A DNA stretch of 64,000 bases from Jejubacter calystegiae (GTDB lineage Bacteria > Pseudomonadota > Gammaproteobacteria > Enterobacterales > Enterobacteriaceae), in the NCBI RefSeq assembly GCF_005671395.1, contig NZ_CP040428.1:2046001-2110000 (forward strand), read 5' to 3'. The position numbers were made by a program, and so were the translations under genes. The notes beneath the pieces are model-generated. The model made no database searches. It was given only the letters and a program-made list of their open reading frames with translations, and was not told where the DNA came from. Shown piece by piece: positions 31,547-40,790 of this stretch; positions within the stretch are counted from its first letter, which is position 1; each line of letters begins with the position of its first letter.

Positions 31547-32955
31547 AGCGCTTTCCTTACGATATCAGTTGCGGGTTTCTGTTCTTGCCAGTCGCTCAGT
31601 TCCTGATAGCTGGCGCGGCGCTTTTCGAGATCGGCCTGGATGCGCTGCATCAGCGTGCGATCCACCTTCAGCATGCGTACCACGATGGCGGTAATAAAGT
31701 AGCCAATGCCGGGAATTACGGTGAATAGCAGCACGATGCCGTTCAGGGCAGGTGCGCTCTGCTGTTTCAAAGAGGCGTCGTAACCAAACCAGGAGAGCAG
31801 GAAGCCGACCATGGCACCCGCGACGGCCAGCCCTACCTTAAGGAAGAACAGGTTGCCGGAAAAGCTGATGCCGGTAATACGTTTGCCGGTCTTCCACTCG
31901 CCGTAGTCGTCCACGTCGGCCATCAGTGACCAGTGCAGCGGCGAAGGAATCTGATGCAGGATGTTAAGCAGGAAATACATCACCATGATAAGCGTGACGG
32001 CGTGAGGATTCAGGAAATAAAAACCACAGGAGAAGAGGGCCAGCGCGATATTGGTCCAGAAGAACACTTTGAGTTTGCACCAGCGGTCGGTCAGCGGTTT
32101 TGCCAGGGCGCTGCCGATCATCATACCGACCACCCCCAGGCTGATAAACAGGGTGGCGAAGCTGGTGCTCTGTTGCATAACCCAGGTGACGTAGTACATG
32201 GTGGCCGCCATACGGATAAACCCCGGGCAGACGTTGCACAGCGTCAGTAGCAGGATGCGTACCCACTGATCGTTTTTCCAGACGTCTTTCAGGTCCGCTT
32301 TCATGGCGTCACGGGCCGGCACTGCCGGGCGAATTCGTTCGCGTACCGTGGTAAAGCAGAACAGGAACATGCACATACCCAACAGCGCCAGCACCGTCAT
32401 CGCCAGCTGGTAGCCTTTGGCTTTATCGCCGCCGCCGAACCACTCCACCAGCGGCAGCAATGACAGAGAAAGAATCAGCGTGGCGATGCCCACCAGAATA
32501 AAACGGTAGGACTGGCAGGCGACTCGCTCGCCGGGATCGCTGGTGATGACACTGCCCAGCGAGCAGTAGGGGATGTTGATGGCGGTATAGGTGATCGACA
32601 GCAGGAAATAGGTGACAAAGGCATAGATAACCTTGCTGTTATAGCCCCAGTCCGGTGTGGTGAACATCAGGATACTGAATAGGGCAAACGGCAAAGACAT
32701 CCACAGCAACCATGGACGAAAACGCCCCCAGCGACTGTGGGTTCGATCGGCAATTGCGCCCATAATGGGGTCGGTGATGGCATCGATAATACGGGTTGAG
32801 AGCAGTAGTACCCCCACCAGCGCCGGAGCCAGGCCAAAGACGTCAGTATAAAAATAGTTAACAAACAGCATGATGGCGCCGAAAATAATGTTGCATCCGG
32901 CGTCACCCATTCCATAGCCAATCTTTTCTTTTACGGATAATTTGCCGCTTTCCAT
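31543..32955 (-). CDS. GPH-family sugar:cation symporter (MelB/YicJ/XynT type)
   Basis: Twelve-helix inner-membrane symporter expected to import glycosides for the GH43 enzyme. I start at the ATG at 32955 (MESGKLSVKEKIGYGMGD), which has a GGAG site 9 bases upstream. An ATG three codons earlier sits only 2 bases from that site. This gives 470 residues, normal for the family. GPH signatures are present: GYGMGDAGCNIIFGAIMLFVNYFYTDVFGL, DAITDPIMGAIADRTHSRWGRFRPWLLW and the loop-10 region DYGEWKTGKRITGISFSGNLFFLKVGLA. First gene of a two-gene operon inserted between ampE and aroP relative to E. coli. Confidence 0.9.
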   Translation of the reverse strand: MESGKLSVKEKIGYGMGDAGCNIIFGAIMLFVNYFYTDVFGLAPALVGVLLLSTRIIDAITDPIMGAIADRTHSRWGRFRPWLLWMSLPFALFSILMFTTPDWGYNSKVIYAFVTYFLLSITYTAINIPYCSLGSVITSDPGERVACQSYRFILVGIATLILSLSLLPLVEWFGGGDKAKGYQLAMTVLALLGMCMFLFCFTTVRERIRPAVPARDAMKADLKDVWKNDQWVRILLLTLCNVCPGFIRMAATMYYVTWVMQQSTSFATLFISLGVVGMMIGSALAKPLTDRWCKLKVFFWTNIALALFSCGFYFLNPHAVTLIMVMYFLLNILHQIPSPLHWSLMADVDDYGEWKTGKRITGISFSGNLFFLKVGLAVAGAMVGFLLSWFGYDASLKQQSAPALNGIVLLFTVIPGIGYFITAIVVRMLKVDRTLMQRIQADLEKRRASYQELSDWQEQKPATDIVRKAL

Positions 32956-33085
32956 CTTACGCATCTCCGATACAGGGTATGGACAGGATTATTGGCTGTT
33001 ACGGTGCCTGGTGCGCAGAAGGATAGCGTCACAGAGATGGACGATCGTGTTGTGAATAACAAAGTGTGAAGAAGATAACAGAGCG

Positions 33086-33112
33086 CCCGGTCCATTTCTG
33101 GCGCCGGGCGTG
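33086..33112 (-). terminator. Hairpin downstream of aroP
   Basis: CGCCCGG and CCGGGCG form a 7-bp inverted repeat shortly after the aroP stop. No T-run follows on the minus strand, so termination is uncertain. Confidence 0.35.
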
Positions 33113-33123
33113 GAAAAAGAGGG

Positions 33124-34494
33124 TTACTGTGTCTTCAGCGCTTTCTGGCCACGCTGCTTCAGAAAGTAGCCGATAGCGAGGAATACCAGCCAGAAGGGGA
33201 TCATGATGACCGACTCGCGCATACCGGCGTGGATACTCATAATCACCAGGATTCCTGCCAGGAAGACCAGGCACAGCCAGTTGCCGAAGGGGTACCACAT
33301 GGCCTTAAAGCGGGTCTCAACGCCCTGTTGCGCCTTGCTGCAGCGGAACTTAAGGTGCGAGATACTGATCATTGCCCAGTTGATGACCAGCGCGGCCACC
33401 ACCAGGGTCATCAGGAAGCCGAAGGCTTTGCCTGGCATCAGATAGTTGATCAGCACGCAGAGCGCGGTGGCCGCTGCGGAAACGCCCAGAGCGATATAGG
33501 GCACGCCGCGGCGATCCACTTTCAGCAGCGATTTGGGGCCGTTCCCCTGTTTTGCCAGACCGAATAGCATACGGCTGTTGCAGTAAACGCAACTGTTGTA
33601 CACCGACAGGGCCGCCGTCAGTACCACCACGTTCAGGACGTTGGCGATCAGGTTGCTGTTCAGGTCATGGAAGATCATCACGAACGGGCTGCTACCTTCC
33701 ACCACTTTGCCCCAGGGATACAGGGAGAGCAGAACGGTCAGGGAGCCAATATAGAAAATCAGTACGCGCCAGATAACCTGGTTGGTCGCCTGGGGAATGG
33801 TTTTCTCCGGGTTATCCGCTTCGGCGGCGGTGATCCCTACCAGCTCAAGTCCGCCGAATGAGAACATAATCACCGCCATCGCCATCACCAGTCCGGTAAT
33901 GCCATAGGGGAAGAAGCCGCCTTCGTTCCAGAGATTGGTTACGCTGGCCTGGGGGCCGCCGTTACCGCTCAACAGCAGGTATGCGCCGAAGGCGATCATG
34001 CCGATAATCGCCACCACTTTGATAATGGCGAACCAGAATTCCATCTCGCCGTAGATTTTGACGTTAGACAGGTTGATGAGGTTAATCACCACAAAGAAGC
34101 CCAGCGCCGATATCCAGGTGGGGATCTCTGGCCACCAGTACTGGATGTATTTGCCCACGGCGGTGAGCTCCGCCATCGCGACCAGCACGTAGAGCACCCA
34201 GTAGTTCCAGCCAGAGGCGAAACCGGCGAAATCGCCCCAGTATTTATAGGCGAAGTGGCTGAATGAACCAGCGACCGGCTCTTCCACCACCATTTCCCCT
34301 AACTGACGCATAATCAGGAAAGCGATGAAGCCGCCGATCGCATAGCCCAGGATAACCGACGGGCCGGCCATTTTGATGGTGTCAGCTATCCCCAGGAACA
34401 GACCGGTACCGATGGCACCGCCCAGCGCGATAAGCTGAATATGGCGATTTTTCAGGCCGCGCTTAAGCGAGTCGCCGTGCTGTTGACCTTCCAT
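33124..34494 (-). CDS. aroP: Aromatic amino acid permease AroP
   Basis: APC-superfamily proton symporter for Phe, Tyr and Trp in the inner membrane. It has 456 residues (E. coli 457) and twelve membrane segments. Signatures: RGLKNRHIQLIALGGAIGTGLFLG, LMRQLGEMVVEEPVAGSFSHFAYKYWG, FSFGGLELVGITAAEADNPEKTIPQATNQVIWR and LTAALSVYNSCVYCNSRML. It keeps its position next to pdhR, transcribed divergently. A TyrR-like box in the spacer fits its known repression by TyrR in E. coli. Confidence 0.95.
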   Translation of the reverse strand: MEGQQHGDSLKRGLKNRHIQLIALGGAIGTGLFLGIADTIKMAGPSVILGYAIGGFIAFLIMRQLGEMVVEEPVAGSFSHFAYKYWGDFAGFASGWNYWVLYVLVAMAELTAVGKYIQYWWPEIPTWISALGFFVVINLINLSNVKIYGEMEFWFAIIKVVAIIGMIAFGAYLLLSGNGGPQASVTNLWNEGGFFPYGITGLVMAMAVIMFSFGGLELVGITAAEADNPEKTIPQATNQVIWRVLIFYIGSLTVLLSLYPWGKVVEGSSPFVMIFHDLNSNLIANVLNVVVLTAALSVYNSCVYCNSRMLFGLAKQGNGPKSLLKVDRRGVPYIALGVSAAATALCVLINYLMPGKAFGFLMTLVVAALVINWAMISISHLKFRCSKAQQGVETRFKAMWYPFGNWLCLVFLAGILVIMSIHAGMRESVIMIPFWLVFLAIGYFLKQRGQKALKTQ

Positions 34495-34559
34495 TATGAA
34501 ACCTCGTATGTGGTAAAACGCCGATTTTCAGCGTTAATGTAACCCTGCTTTTTGTAGGC

Positions 34560-34577
34560 TGTATTCATTTGTTTACG
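34560..34577 (-). promoter_or_regulatory. TyrR-like box upstream of aroP
   Basis: TGTATTCATTTGTTTACG matches the TyrR pattern TGTAAA-N6-TTTACA at most positions. A weaker half-match (TGTAAC, 34538) lies one box-length nearer the gene, a pairing common at TyrR-controlled promoters. aroP is a classical TyrR target. Confidence 0.5.
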
Positions 34578-34982
34578 GATCCGGTTTCGTTATTTATCGG
34601 CTTCCGGTTCCGTTCGGCAAAGAATAGTGATAAGCGGCGCCAAATGCACCTGGTTTCTGAGTGGGGAGCGGCGGTGTGTCTAAAAAGAGAGCGTTTGACG
34701 CTATCAGGTGAGCTATGTTCCAGAATGCTCGCCAGGTGTTAAAGCGTTTTTAATGAATAATTATTCGTATTTTTCTTTGTTGAATCGGTTCAGATTGCCC
34801 TGGTTTTGCGTCTTTATTGTTAAGATTTGTCAGGTTATTCGTAATGCCGTTATTTTTATGTGGTTATGGGGGTGAAATGCATAATCTGTAATCTTGTTAA
34901 AAAGTGTCGGCTTTCCTGATTTCAATCAAACCAGGATAGACAGAAGGTGAATACTTTGTTACTTTAGCGTCACGAACATGAA

Positions 34983-34997
34983 ATTGGTATGACCAAT
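34983..34997 (+). promoter_or_regulatory. PdhR operator
   Basis: ATTGGTATGACCAAT is a perfect dyad matching the PdhR consensus ATTGGTNNNACCAAT. It lies 33 bases upstream of the pdhR start. It implies autorepression of pdhR-aceEF relieved by pyruvate, as in E. coli. Confidence 0.9.
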
Positions 34998-35030
34998 TGA
35001 CTCCGCGGTTATGGCAAAGAATAGGGAACT

Positions 35031-35795
35031 ATGGCCTACAGCAAAATCCGCCAACCAAAATTATCAGATGTGATTGAGCAGCAGCTGGAGTTTCTGATTC
35101 TTGAGGGGACGTTGCGCCCCGGTGAAAAACTTCCTCCTGAGCGTGAGCTGGCTCGCCAGTTTGACGTTTCCCGCCCTTCACTGCGCGAGGCTATTCAGCG
35201 CCTTGAGGCAAAAGGGCTGCTGCTGCGCCGCCAGGGCGGCGGTACCTTTGTACAAAGTAGTCTGTGGCAGAGCTTCAGCGATCCGCTGGTGGAGTTGCTG
35301 ACCGACCATCCCGAATCTCAGTTTGATCTCCTGGAGACCCGTCACGCGCTGGAAGGCATTGCGGCTTACTACGCGGCACTGCGCGCCAACGAAGAGGATC
35401 GGGCACGCATTCGCGTCTGCCACGAAGAGATCGAACGAGCCCAGAAGGCCGGGGATCTGGATGTTGAATCCAGCGCCGTCGTTAAATATCAAATCGCCGT
35501 GACGGAAGCGGCACACAACGTAGTACTGCTTCATTTGCTACGCTGCATGGAGCCGATGCTGGCGCAGAATGTTCGACAGAATTTTGAATTGCTCTATGCG
35601 AGGCGCGAGATGCTGCCTCTCGTGAGCAGCCATCGCGCCCGAATTTTCGAGGCGATTATGGCGGGGGAGCCGGAGCAGGCGCGTGAAGCCTCGCACCGCC
35701 ACCTCTCCTTTATTGAGGAAATCTTGCTGGATCGCAGCCGTGAGCAAAGCCGACGCGAACGCTCAATGCGCCGCCTGCAGCAACGTAAGGATTAG
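35031..35795 (+). CDS. pdhR: Pyruvate dehydrogenase complex repressor PdhR
   Basis: GntR/FadR-family repressor that senses pyruvate and controls pdhR-aceEF-lpd and respiratory genes. It has 254 residues, as in E. coli. An N-terminal winged helix-turn-helix ([55 protein letters not shown]) precedes an all-helical FCD effector domain with metal-site histidines (residues about 100-245). First gene of the operon. Its perfect operator lies just upstream. Confidence 0.97.
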   Translation: MAYSKIRQPKLSDVIEQQLEFLILEGTLRPGEKLPPERELARQFDVSRPSLREAIQRLEAKGLLLRRQGGGTFVQSSLWQSFSDPLVELLTDHPESQFDLLETRHALEGIAAYYAALRANEEDRARIRVCHEEIERAQKAGDLDVESSAVVKYQIAVTEAAHNVVLLHLLRCMEPMLAQNVRQNFELLYARREMLPLVSSHRARIFEAIMAGEPEQAREASHRHLSFIEEILLDRSREQSRRERSMRRLQQRKD

Positions 35796-35906
35796 AGTTT
35801 GTGCGAGGGCCGTGGCCCGTGCTTCGGCGGTCGTCGGGCGCAGGAACAGGGGGCTCGCTGTAAGCTCAAAAAAGCGCCCATTTTTAGAGCGCGGCAACTA
35901 AACGCA

Positions 35907-35956
35907 GAACCTGTCTTATTGTGCTTTGGTAAGTCAGAGTGCAATGGGACAGGTTC
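35907..35956 (+). other. Long-range hairpin in the pdhR-aceE spacer
   Basis: GAACCTGTC (35907-35915) and GACAGGTTC (35948-35956) form a 9-bp perfect stem enclosing about 32 bases, 38 bases before aceE. No T-run follows. It could be a processing or stability element or part of the aceE leader. Confidence 0.45.
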
Positions 35957-35994
35957 CAGCATAATCAACGTATTAGATAGATAAGGAATACCCC

Positions 35995-38658
35995 ATGTCA
36001 GAACGTTTACAGAATGACGTGGATCCGATCGAAACTCGCGACTGGCTACAGGCGATCGAATCGGTCATCCGTGAAGAAGGCGTTGAGCGCGCCCAGTTCC
36101 TGATTGACAACCTGCTGAACGAAGCCCGTAAAGGCGGCGTTAGCGTTGCCGCAGGCGCTGGGTCTACAGGTTATATCAACAGCATTAATGTTGATGATGA
36201 ACCGGAATATCCGGGTAACCTGGACCTGGAACGTCGCATCCGTTCTGCGATTCGCTGGAACGCTATCATGACCGTGCTGCGTGCCTCCAAGAAAGATCTG
36301 GAGCTGGGTGGCCACATGGCATCCTATCAGTCCTCTGCCACCGTTTATGAAGTGTGCTTTAACCACTTCTTCCGCGCTCGCAATGAAAAAGACGGCGGCG
36401 ACCTGGTTTACTTCCAGGGCCATATCTCCCCGGGCGTTTACGCGCGTGCTTTCCTGGAAGGTCGCCTGACCGAAGAACAGATGAACAACTTCCGTCAGGA
36501 AGTTCACGGTAACGGCCTGTCTTCCTACCCGCACCCGAAACTGATGCCGGAATTCTGGCAGTTCCCGACCGTCTCTATGGGTCTGGGTCCGATCGGCGCC
36601 ATCTATCAGGCGAAATTCCTGAAGTACCTTGAGCACCGCGGCCTGAAAGACACCTCCGCTCAGACCGTTTACGCCTTCCTGGGCGACGGCGAGATGGACG
36701 AGCCGGAATCTAAGGGCGCAATCACCATCGCAACCCGTGAAAAGCTGGACAACCTGGTCTTCATCATCAACTGTAACCTGCAGCGTCTGGATGGACCGGT
36801 CACCGGTAACGGCAAGATCATCAACGAACTGGAAGGCATCTTCGGCGGCGCCGGTTGGGAAGTGATCAAGGTTATCTGGGGCGGACGCTGGGACGAGCTG
36901 CTGCGTAAAGATACCAGCGGTAAGTTGATGCAGCTGATGGGCGAAACCGTCGACGGTGACTATCAGACCTTTAAATCGAAAGATGGCGCTTACGTGCGTG
37001 AGCACTTCTTTAACAAGTATCCGGAAACCGCCGCACTGGTGAAAGACTGGTCCGACGATGAAATCTGGGCGCTGAACCGCGGCGGTCACGATCCGAAGAA
37101 AATCTATGCGGCACTGAAGAAAGCGCAGGACACCAAAGGCAAACCGATCGTCATCCTGGCCCACACCATCAAGGGCTACGGCATGGGCGACACCGCCGAA
37201 GGCAAGAACATCGCTCACCAGGTGAAGAAAATGAACATGGACGGCGTTCGCTATGTGCGCGACCGTTTCAATGTGCCGGTGGCCGATGCCGATATCGAAA
37301 AACTGCCGTACGTCACCTTCCCGGAAGAGTCCGAGGAGATGAAGTACCTGCGCGCCCAGCGTGAGAAGCTGAATGGCTACCTGCCGACCCGCAGCACCCA
37401 CTTCAGCGAAAAACTGGATCTGCCGACTCTGGAAGATTTCACTGCGCTGCTGGAAGAGCAGAACAAAGAGATCTCCACCACTATCGCCTTTGTGCGTGCC
37501 CTGAACGTGATGCTGAAGAACAAGTCGATCAAAGACAGGCTGGTGCCGATCATCGCCGATGAAGCGCGTACTTTCGGTATGGAAGGTCTGTTCCGTCAGA
37601 TTGGTATCTACAGCCCGAACGGCCAGCAGTACACTCCGCAGGACCGTGAGCAGGTGGCTTACTACAAAGAAGACGAGAAAGGTCAGATTCTGCAGGAAGG
37701 CATTAACGAGCTGGGTGCTGGCGCATCCTGGCTGGCGGCTGCCACCTCATACAGCACCAACGACCTGCCGATGATCCCGTTCTACATCTACTACTCGATG
37801 TTCGGGTTCCAGCGTATCGGCGATCTGTGCTGGGCAGCAGGCGATCAGCAGGCTCGCGGCTTCCTGATTGGCGGTACTTCCGGTCGTACTACGCTTAACG
37901 GCGAAGGTCTGCAGCACGAAGATGGCCACAGCCACATTCAGTCGCTGACCATCCCGAACTGTATCTCTTACGATCCGGCTTACGCCTACGAAGTGGCGAT
38001 CATCATGCATGATGGTCTGCACCGCATGTATGGCGAACAGCAGGAGAACGTTTACTACTACATCACTACGCTGAACGAAAACTACCACATGCCGGCGATG
38101 CCGGAGGGTGCCGAAGAGGGTATCCGTAAGGGTATCTACAAGCTGGAAACCCTGGAAGGTAGCAAAGGTAAGGTTCAGCTGATGGGCTCTGGCTCCATCC
38201 TGCGTCACGTGCGTGAAGCCGCGCAGATTCTGGCCAAAGACTACGGCGTGGGTTCTGACGTGTATAGCGTCACCTCCTTCACTGAGCTTGCCCGCGACGG
38301 TCAGGACTGTGAGCGCTGGAACATGCTGCACCCGCTGGAAACCCCGCGCGTGCCGTATATCGCTCAGGTGATGAACGATGCTCCGGCAGTCGCTTCTACT
38401 GACTATATGAAACTGTTCGCCGAGCAGGTTCGTACCTACGTACCGGCCGATGACTATCGCGTGCTGGGTACCGACGGGTTCGGCCGCTCCGACAGCCGTG
38501 AGAACCTGCGTCACCACTTCGAGGTTGATGCCTCCTACGTGGTGGTAGCGGCTCTGGGCGAACTGGCTAAACGTGGTGAGATCGATGCGAAAGTGGTGGC
38601 TGAAGCCATCAAGAAATTCGACATCGATGCAGATAAAGTCAACCCGCGTCTGGCATAA
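35995..38658 (+). CDS. aceE: Pyruvate dehydrogenase E1 component AceE
   Basis: Thiamine diphosphate-dependent homodimeric E1 that decarboxylates pyruvate and acetylates the lipoyl groups of AceF. It has 887 residues, equal to E. coli. The ThDP motif [32 protein letters not shown] is complete. The active-site loop region and the [28 protein letters not shown] stretch are conserved. Cytoplasmic. A GGAA ribosome site precedes the ATG. aceF follows after 14 bases, so the two subunits are made together. Confidence 0.99.
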   Translation: MSERLQNDVDPIETRDWLQAIESVIREEGVERAQFLIDNLLNEARKGGVSVAAGAGSTGYINSINVDDEPEYPGNLDLERRIRSAIRWNAIMTVLRASKKDLELGGHMASYQSSATVYEVCFNHFFRARNEKDGGDLVYFQGHISPGVYARAFLEGRLTEEQMNNFRQEVHGNGLSSYPHPKLMPEFWQFPTVSMGLGPIGAIYQAKFLKYLEHRGLKDTSAQTVYAFLGDGEMDEPESKGAITIATREKLDNLVFIINCNLQRLDGPVTGNGKIINELEGIFGGAGWEVIKVIWGGRWDELLRKDTSGKLMQLMGETVDGDYQTFKSKDGAYVREHFFNKYPETAALVKDWSDDEIWALNRGGHDPKKIYAALKKAQDTKGKPIVILAHTIKGYGMGDTAEGKNIAHQVKKMNMDGVRYVRDRFNVPVADADIEKLPYVTFPEESEEMKYLRAQREKLNGYLPTRSTHFSEKLDLPTLEDFTALLEEQNKEISTTIAFVRALNVMLKNKSIKDRLVPIIADEARTFGMEGLFRQIGIYSPNGQQYTPQDREQVAYYKEDEKGQILQEGINELGAGASWLAAATSYSTNDLPMIPFYIYYSMFGFQRIGDLCWAAGDQQARGFLIGGTSGRTTLNGEGLQHEDGHSHIQSLTIPNCISYDPAYAYEVAIIMHDGLHRMYGEQQENVYYYITTLNENYHMPAMPEGAEEGIRKGIYKLETLEGSKGKVQLMGSGSILRHVREAAQILAKDYGVGSDVYSVTSFTELARDGQDCERWNMLHPLETPRVPYIAQVMNDAPAVASTDYMKLFAEQVRTYVPADDYRVLGTDGFGRSDSRENLRHHFEVDASYVVVAALGELAKRGEIDAKVVAEAIKKFDIDADKVNPRLA

Positions 38659-38672
38659 GAGGTAAACAGATA

Positions 38673-40550
38673 ATGGCAATCGAAATCAACGTACCGGATA
38701 TTGGCGCCGACGAGGTCGAGGTCACGGAGATCCTGGTGAAAGTGGGTGACAAAGTTGAAGTTGAACAGTCACTCATCACCGTAGAGGGCGACAAAGCCTC
38801 TATGGAAGTCCCCTCGCCGCAGGCGGGGGTGATCAAGGAGATCAAAGTGGCCGTGGGTGACAAAGTCGCCACTGGATCCCTGATTATGGTTTTCGATTCC
38901 GCCGATGGCGCAGCTGCTGCTGCGCCCGCGCAGGAAGAGAAGAAAGAAGCCGCAGCACCGGCCGCCGCCAGTGCTGCTAAAGAAGTCATGGTACCGGATA
39001 TCGGCGACGACGAAGTCGAAGTCACCGAAGTCATGGTCAAGCCTGGCGATAAAGTTGAAGCAGAGCAGTCGCTGATCGTCGTAGAAGGCGATAAAGCCTC
39101 TATGGAAGTGCCGGCACCGTTCGCGGGCGTGGTGAAAGAGCTGAAGATAGCCGTGGGCGACAAGGTGAAAACCGGTTCGCTTATCATGGTCTTCGAAGTG
39201 GCGGGCGAGGGCGCTGCTGCGCCAGCACCGGCTGCTGAAGCCGCTCCGGCGGCCGCACCTGCCGCTTCTGCTGCCAAAGAGGTTAACGTACCGGATATCG
39301 GCGGTGATGAAGTCGAAGTGACCGAAGTGATGGTCAAGCCTGGCGATAAAGTTGAAGCCGAGCAGTCGCTGATTGTCGTAGAAGGCGATAAAGCCTCTAT
39401 GGAAGTACCGGCACCGTTCGCGGGCGTGGTGAAAGAGCTGAAGATAGCCGTGGGCGACAAGGTGAAAACCGGTTCGCTTATCATGGTCTTCGAAGTCGCA
39501 GGCGCCGCACCGGCACCGGCACCGGCTGCAGCCCCTGCGAAGCAGGAAGCCGCGCCAGCCGCTGCTCCGGCATCTAAGCCTGCCGCAGCCCCTGCCGCTG
39601 CCGGTAAGTCCGAGTTCGCCGAGAACGACGCCTACGTACACGCCACTCCGCTGATCCGCCGCCTGGCGCGCGAATTCGGCGTGAACCTGGCGAAAGTGAA
39701 AGGCACTGGCCGTAAAGGACGTATCCTGCGTGAAGACGTTCAGGCTTACGTGAAAGACGCTATCAAGCGCGCTGAGTCTGCACCGGCAGCCAGCGGCGGC
39801 GGCCTGCCGGGCATGCTGCCGTGGCCGAAAGTGGACTTCAGCAAGTTTGGTGAAATCGAAGAAGTGGAGCTGGGCCGTATCCAGAAGATCTCTGGTGCTA
39901 ACCTGAGCCGTAACTGGGTGATGATCCCGCACGTAACCCACTTCGACAAAACCGATATCACCGATCTGGAAGCTTTCCGTAAGCAGCAGAACGCCGAAGC
40001 TCAGAAGAAGAAACTGGACGTGAAGATCACGCCGGTCGTCTTCATCATGAAGGCCGTAGCTGCCGCGCTGGAGCAGATGCCGCGCTTTAACAGTTCGTTG
40101 TCTGAAGACGGTCAGAAGCTGACGCTGAAGAAATACATCAACATCGGCGTAGCGGTGGATACCCCGAATGGCCTGGTGGTTCCGGTATTCAAGGATGTTA
40201 ACAAGAAAGGCATCATTGAACTGTCCCACGAACTGATGGCGACCTCTAAGAAGGCACGCGACGGCAAGCTGACGGCCGGCGATATGCAGGGCGGCTGCTT
40301 CACCATCTCGAGCCTTGGCGGTCTGGGGACCACCCACTTCGCGCCTATTGTTAATGCGCCGGAAGTGGCCATCCTTGGCGTTTCCCGCTCCTCTATGGAG
40401 CCGGTATGGAACGGTCAGGAGTTCAAACCGCGTCTGATGATGCCTATCTCGCTCTCTTTCGATCACCGGGTGATTGATGGCGCAGACGGGGCGCGTTTCA
40501 TCACTATCATCAATAACCTGCTGTCTGACATTCGCCGTCTGGTGATGTAA
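38673..40550 (+). CDS. aceF: Pyruvate dehydrogenase E2, dihydrolipoyl acetyltransferase AceF
   Basis: Core of the pyruvate dehydrogenase complex; it transfers acetyl groups to CoA. It has 625 residues (E. coli 630). Three tandem lipoyl domains carry the lipoylation lysines K41, K141 and K240 in GDKASMEVP. They are joined by Ala-Pro-rich linkers and followed by the peripheral-subunit-binding domain ([28 protein letters not shown]) and the catalytic domain with H598 and D602 in [11 protein letters not shown]. Lipoyl domains 2 and 3 are nearly identical at the DNA level. Confidence 0.98.
   Translation: MAIEINVPDIGADEVEVTEILVKVGDKVEVEQSLITVEGDKASMEVPSPQAGVIKEIKVAVGDKVATGSLIMVFDSADGAAAAAPAQEEKKEAAAPAAASAAKEVMVPDIGDDEVEVTEVMVKPGDKVEAEQSLIVVEGDKASMEVPAPFAGVVKELKIAVGDKVKTGSLIMVFEVAGEGAAAPAPAAEAAPAAAPAASAAKEVNVPDIGGDEVEVTEVMVKPGDKVEAEQSLIVVEGDKASMEVPAPFAGVVKELKIAVGDKVKTGSLIMVFEVAGAAPAPAPAAAPAKQEAAPAAAPASKPAAAPAAAGKSEFAENDAYVHATPLIRRLAREFGVNLAKVKGTGRKGRILREDVQAYVKDAIKRAESAPAASGGGLPGMLPWPKVDFSKFGEIEEVELGRIQKISGANLSRNWVMIPHVTHFDKTDITDLEAFRKQQNAEAQKKKLDVKITPVVFIMKAVAAALEQMPRFNSSLSEDGQKLTLKKYINIGVAVDTPNGLVVPVFKDVNKKGIIELSHELMATSKKARDGKLTAGDMQGGCFTISSLGGLGTTHFAPIVNAPEVAILGVSRSSMEPVWNGQEFKPRLMMPISLSFDHRVIDGADGARFITIINNLLSDIRRLVM
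39033..39496 (+). repeat. Near-identical 167-bp repeats encoding lipoyl domains 2 and 3 of AceF
   Basis: 39033-39199 and 39330-39496 align without gaps at an offset of 297 bases (99 codons), with about three base differences. Domain 1 is clearly more diverged. The identity exceeds what protein conservation needs and suggests gene conversion between the two repeats. Confidence 0.85.
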
Positions 40551-40560
40551 CAGCGAGCTA

Positions 40561-40590
40561 AAAAGCCGGCCCTTACTGGCCGGCTTTTTT
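40561..40590 (+). terminator. Terminator after aceF
   Basis: GCCGGCC (40565-40571) and GGCCGGC (40578-40584) form a 7-bp perfect stem with a 6-base loop, extended by AAAA/TTTT and followed by a T-run. It separates aceF from lpd, which therefore has partly independent expression. Confidence 0.85.
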
Positions 40591-40665
40591 CTGGTAATCT
40601 CAGACTGTCATCGGAGGTTGCCAGAGCCGAAAGCACAATTCGTTTGCCGCTTGTTGTTTCAAAAA

Positions 40666-40684
40666 TGTTAACAATTTTGTAAAC
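40666..40684 (+). promoter_or_regulatory. ArcA-like direct repeat in the lpd promoter region
   Basis: TGTTAAC (40666-40672) and TGTAAAC (40678-40684) are spaced 12 bases apart, close to the spaced TGTTAA-type repeats bound by ArcA. lpd is repressed by ArcA in E. coli. It is a sequence match only. Confidence 0.4.
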
Positions 40685-40731
40685 TATTGCGGCAAGATAC
40701 GTCCCGGTGGAAGAGGGCGTTGATAAAAAAT

Positions 40732-40748
40732 GTACCCCCAGGGGGTAC
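40732..40748. other. Perfect palindrome in the lpd leader
   Basis: GTACCCCC and GGGGGTAC around a single central A (40740), 42 bases before the lpd start. It is either a very stable leader hairpin or an operator-like dyad; no known regulator is recognised. Confidence 0.6.
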
Positions 40749-40790
40749 GACAGACGTCAGACCCGCCGGATATAAATTTAAGAGGTCATG

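Larger units (their letters stand above)
34495..35030. other. aroP-pdhR divergent regulatory spacer
   Basis: 536 bases, AT-rich, without a supported gene. It holds the TyrR-like box near aroP and the PdhR operator near pdhR. Nothing else definite was seen in the middle (34600-34970). Confidence 0.7.

Noticed and set aside
38769-40466. A 565-codon open frame antisense to aceF, with repeated segments
   Set aside because: The repeats are only the mirror of the lipoyl-domain repeats. Long antisense frames of this kind also occur opposite aceE and lpd.
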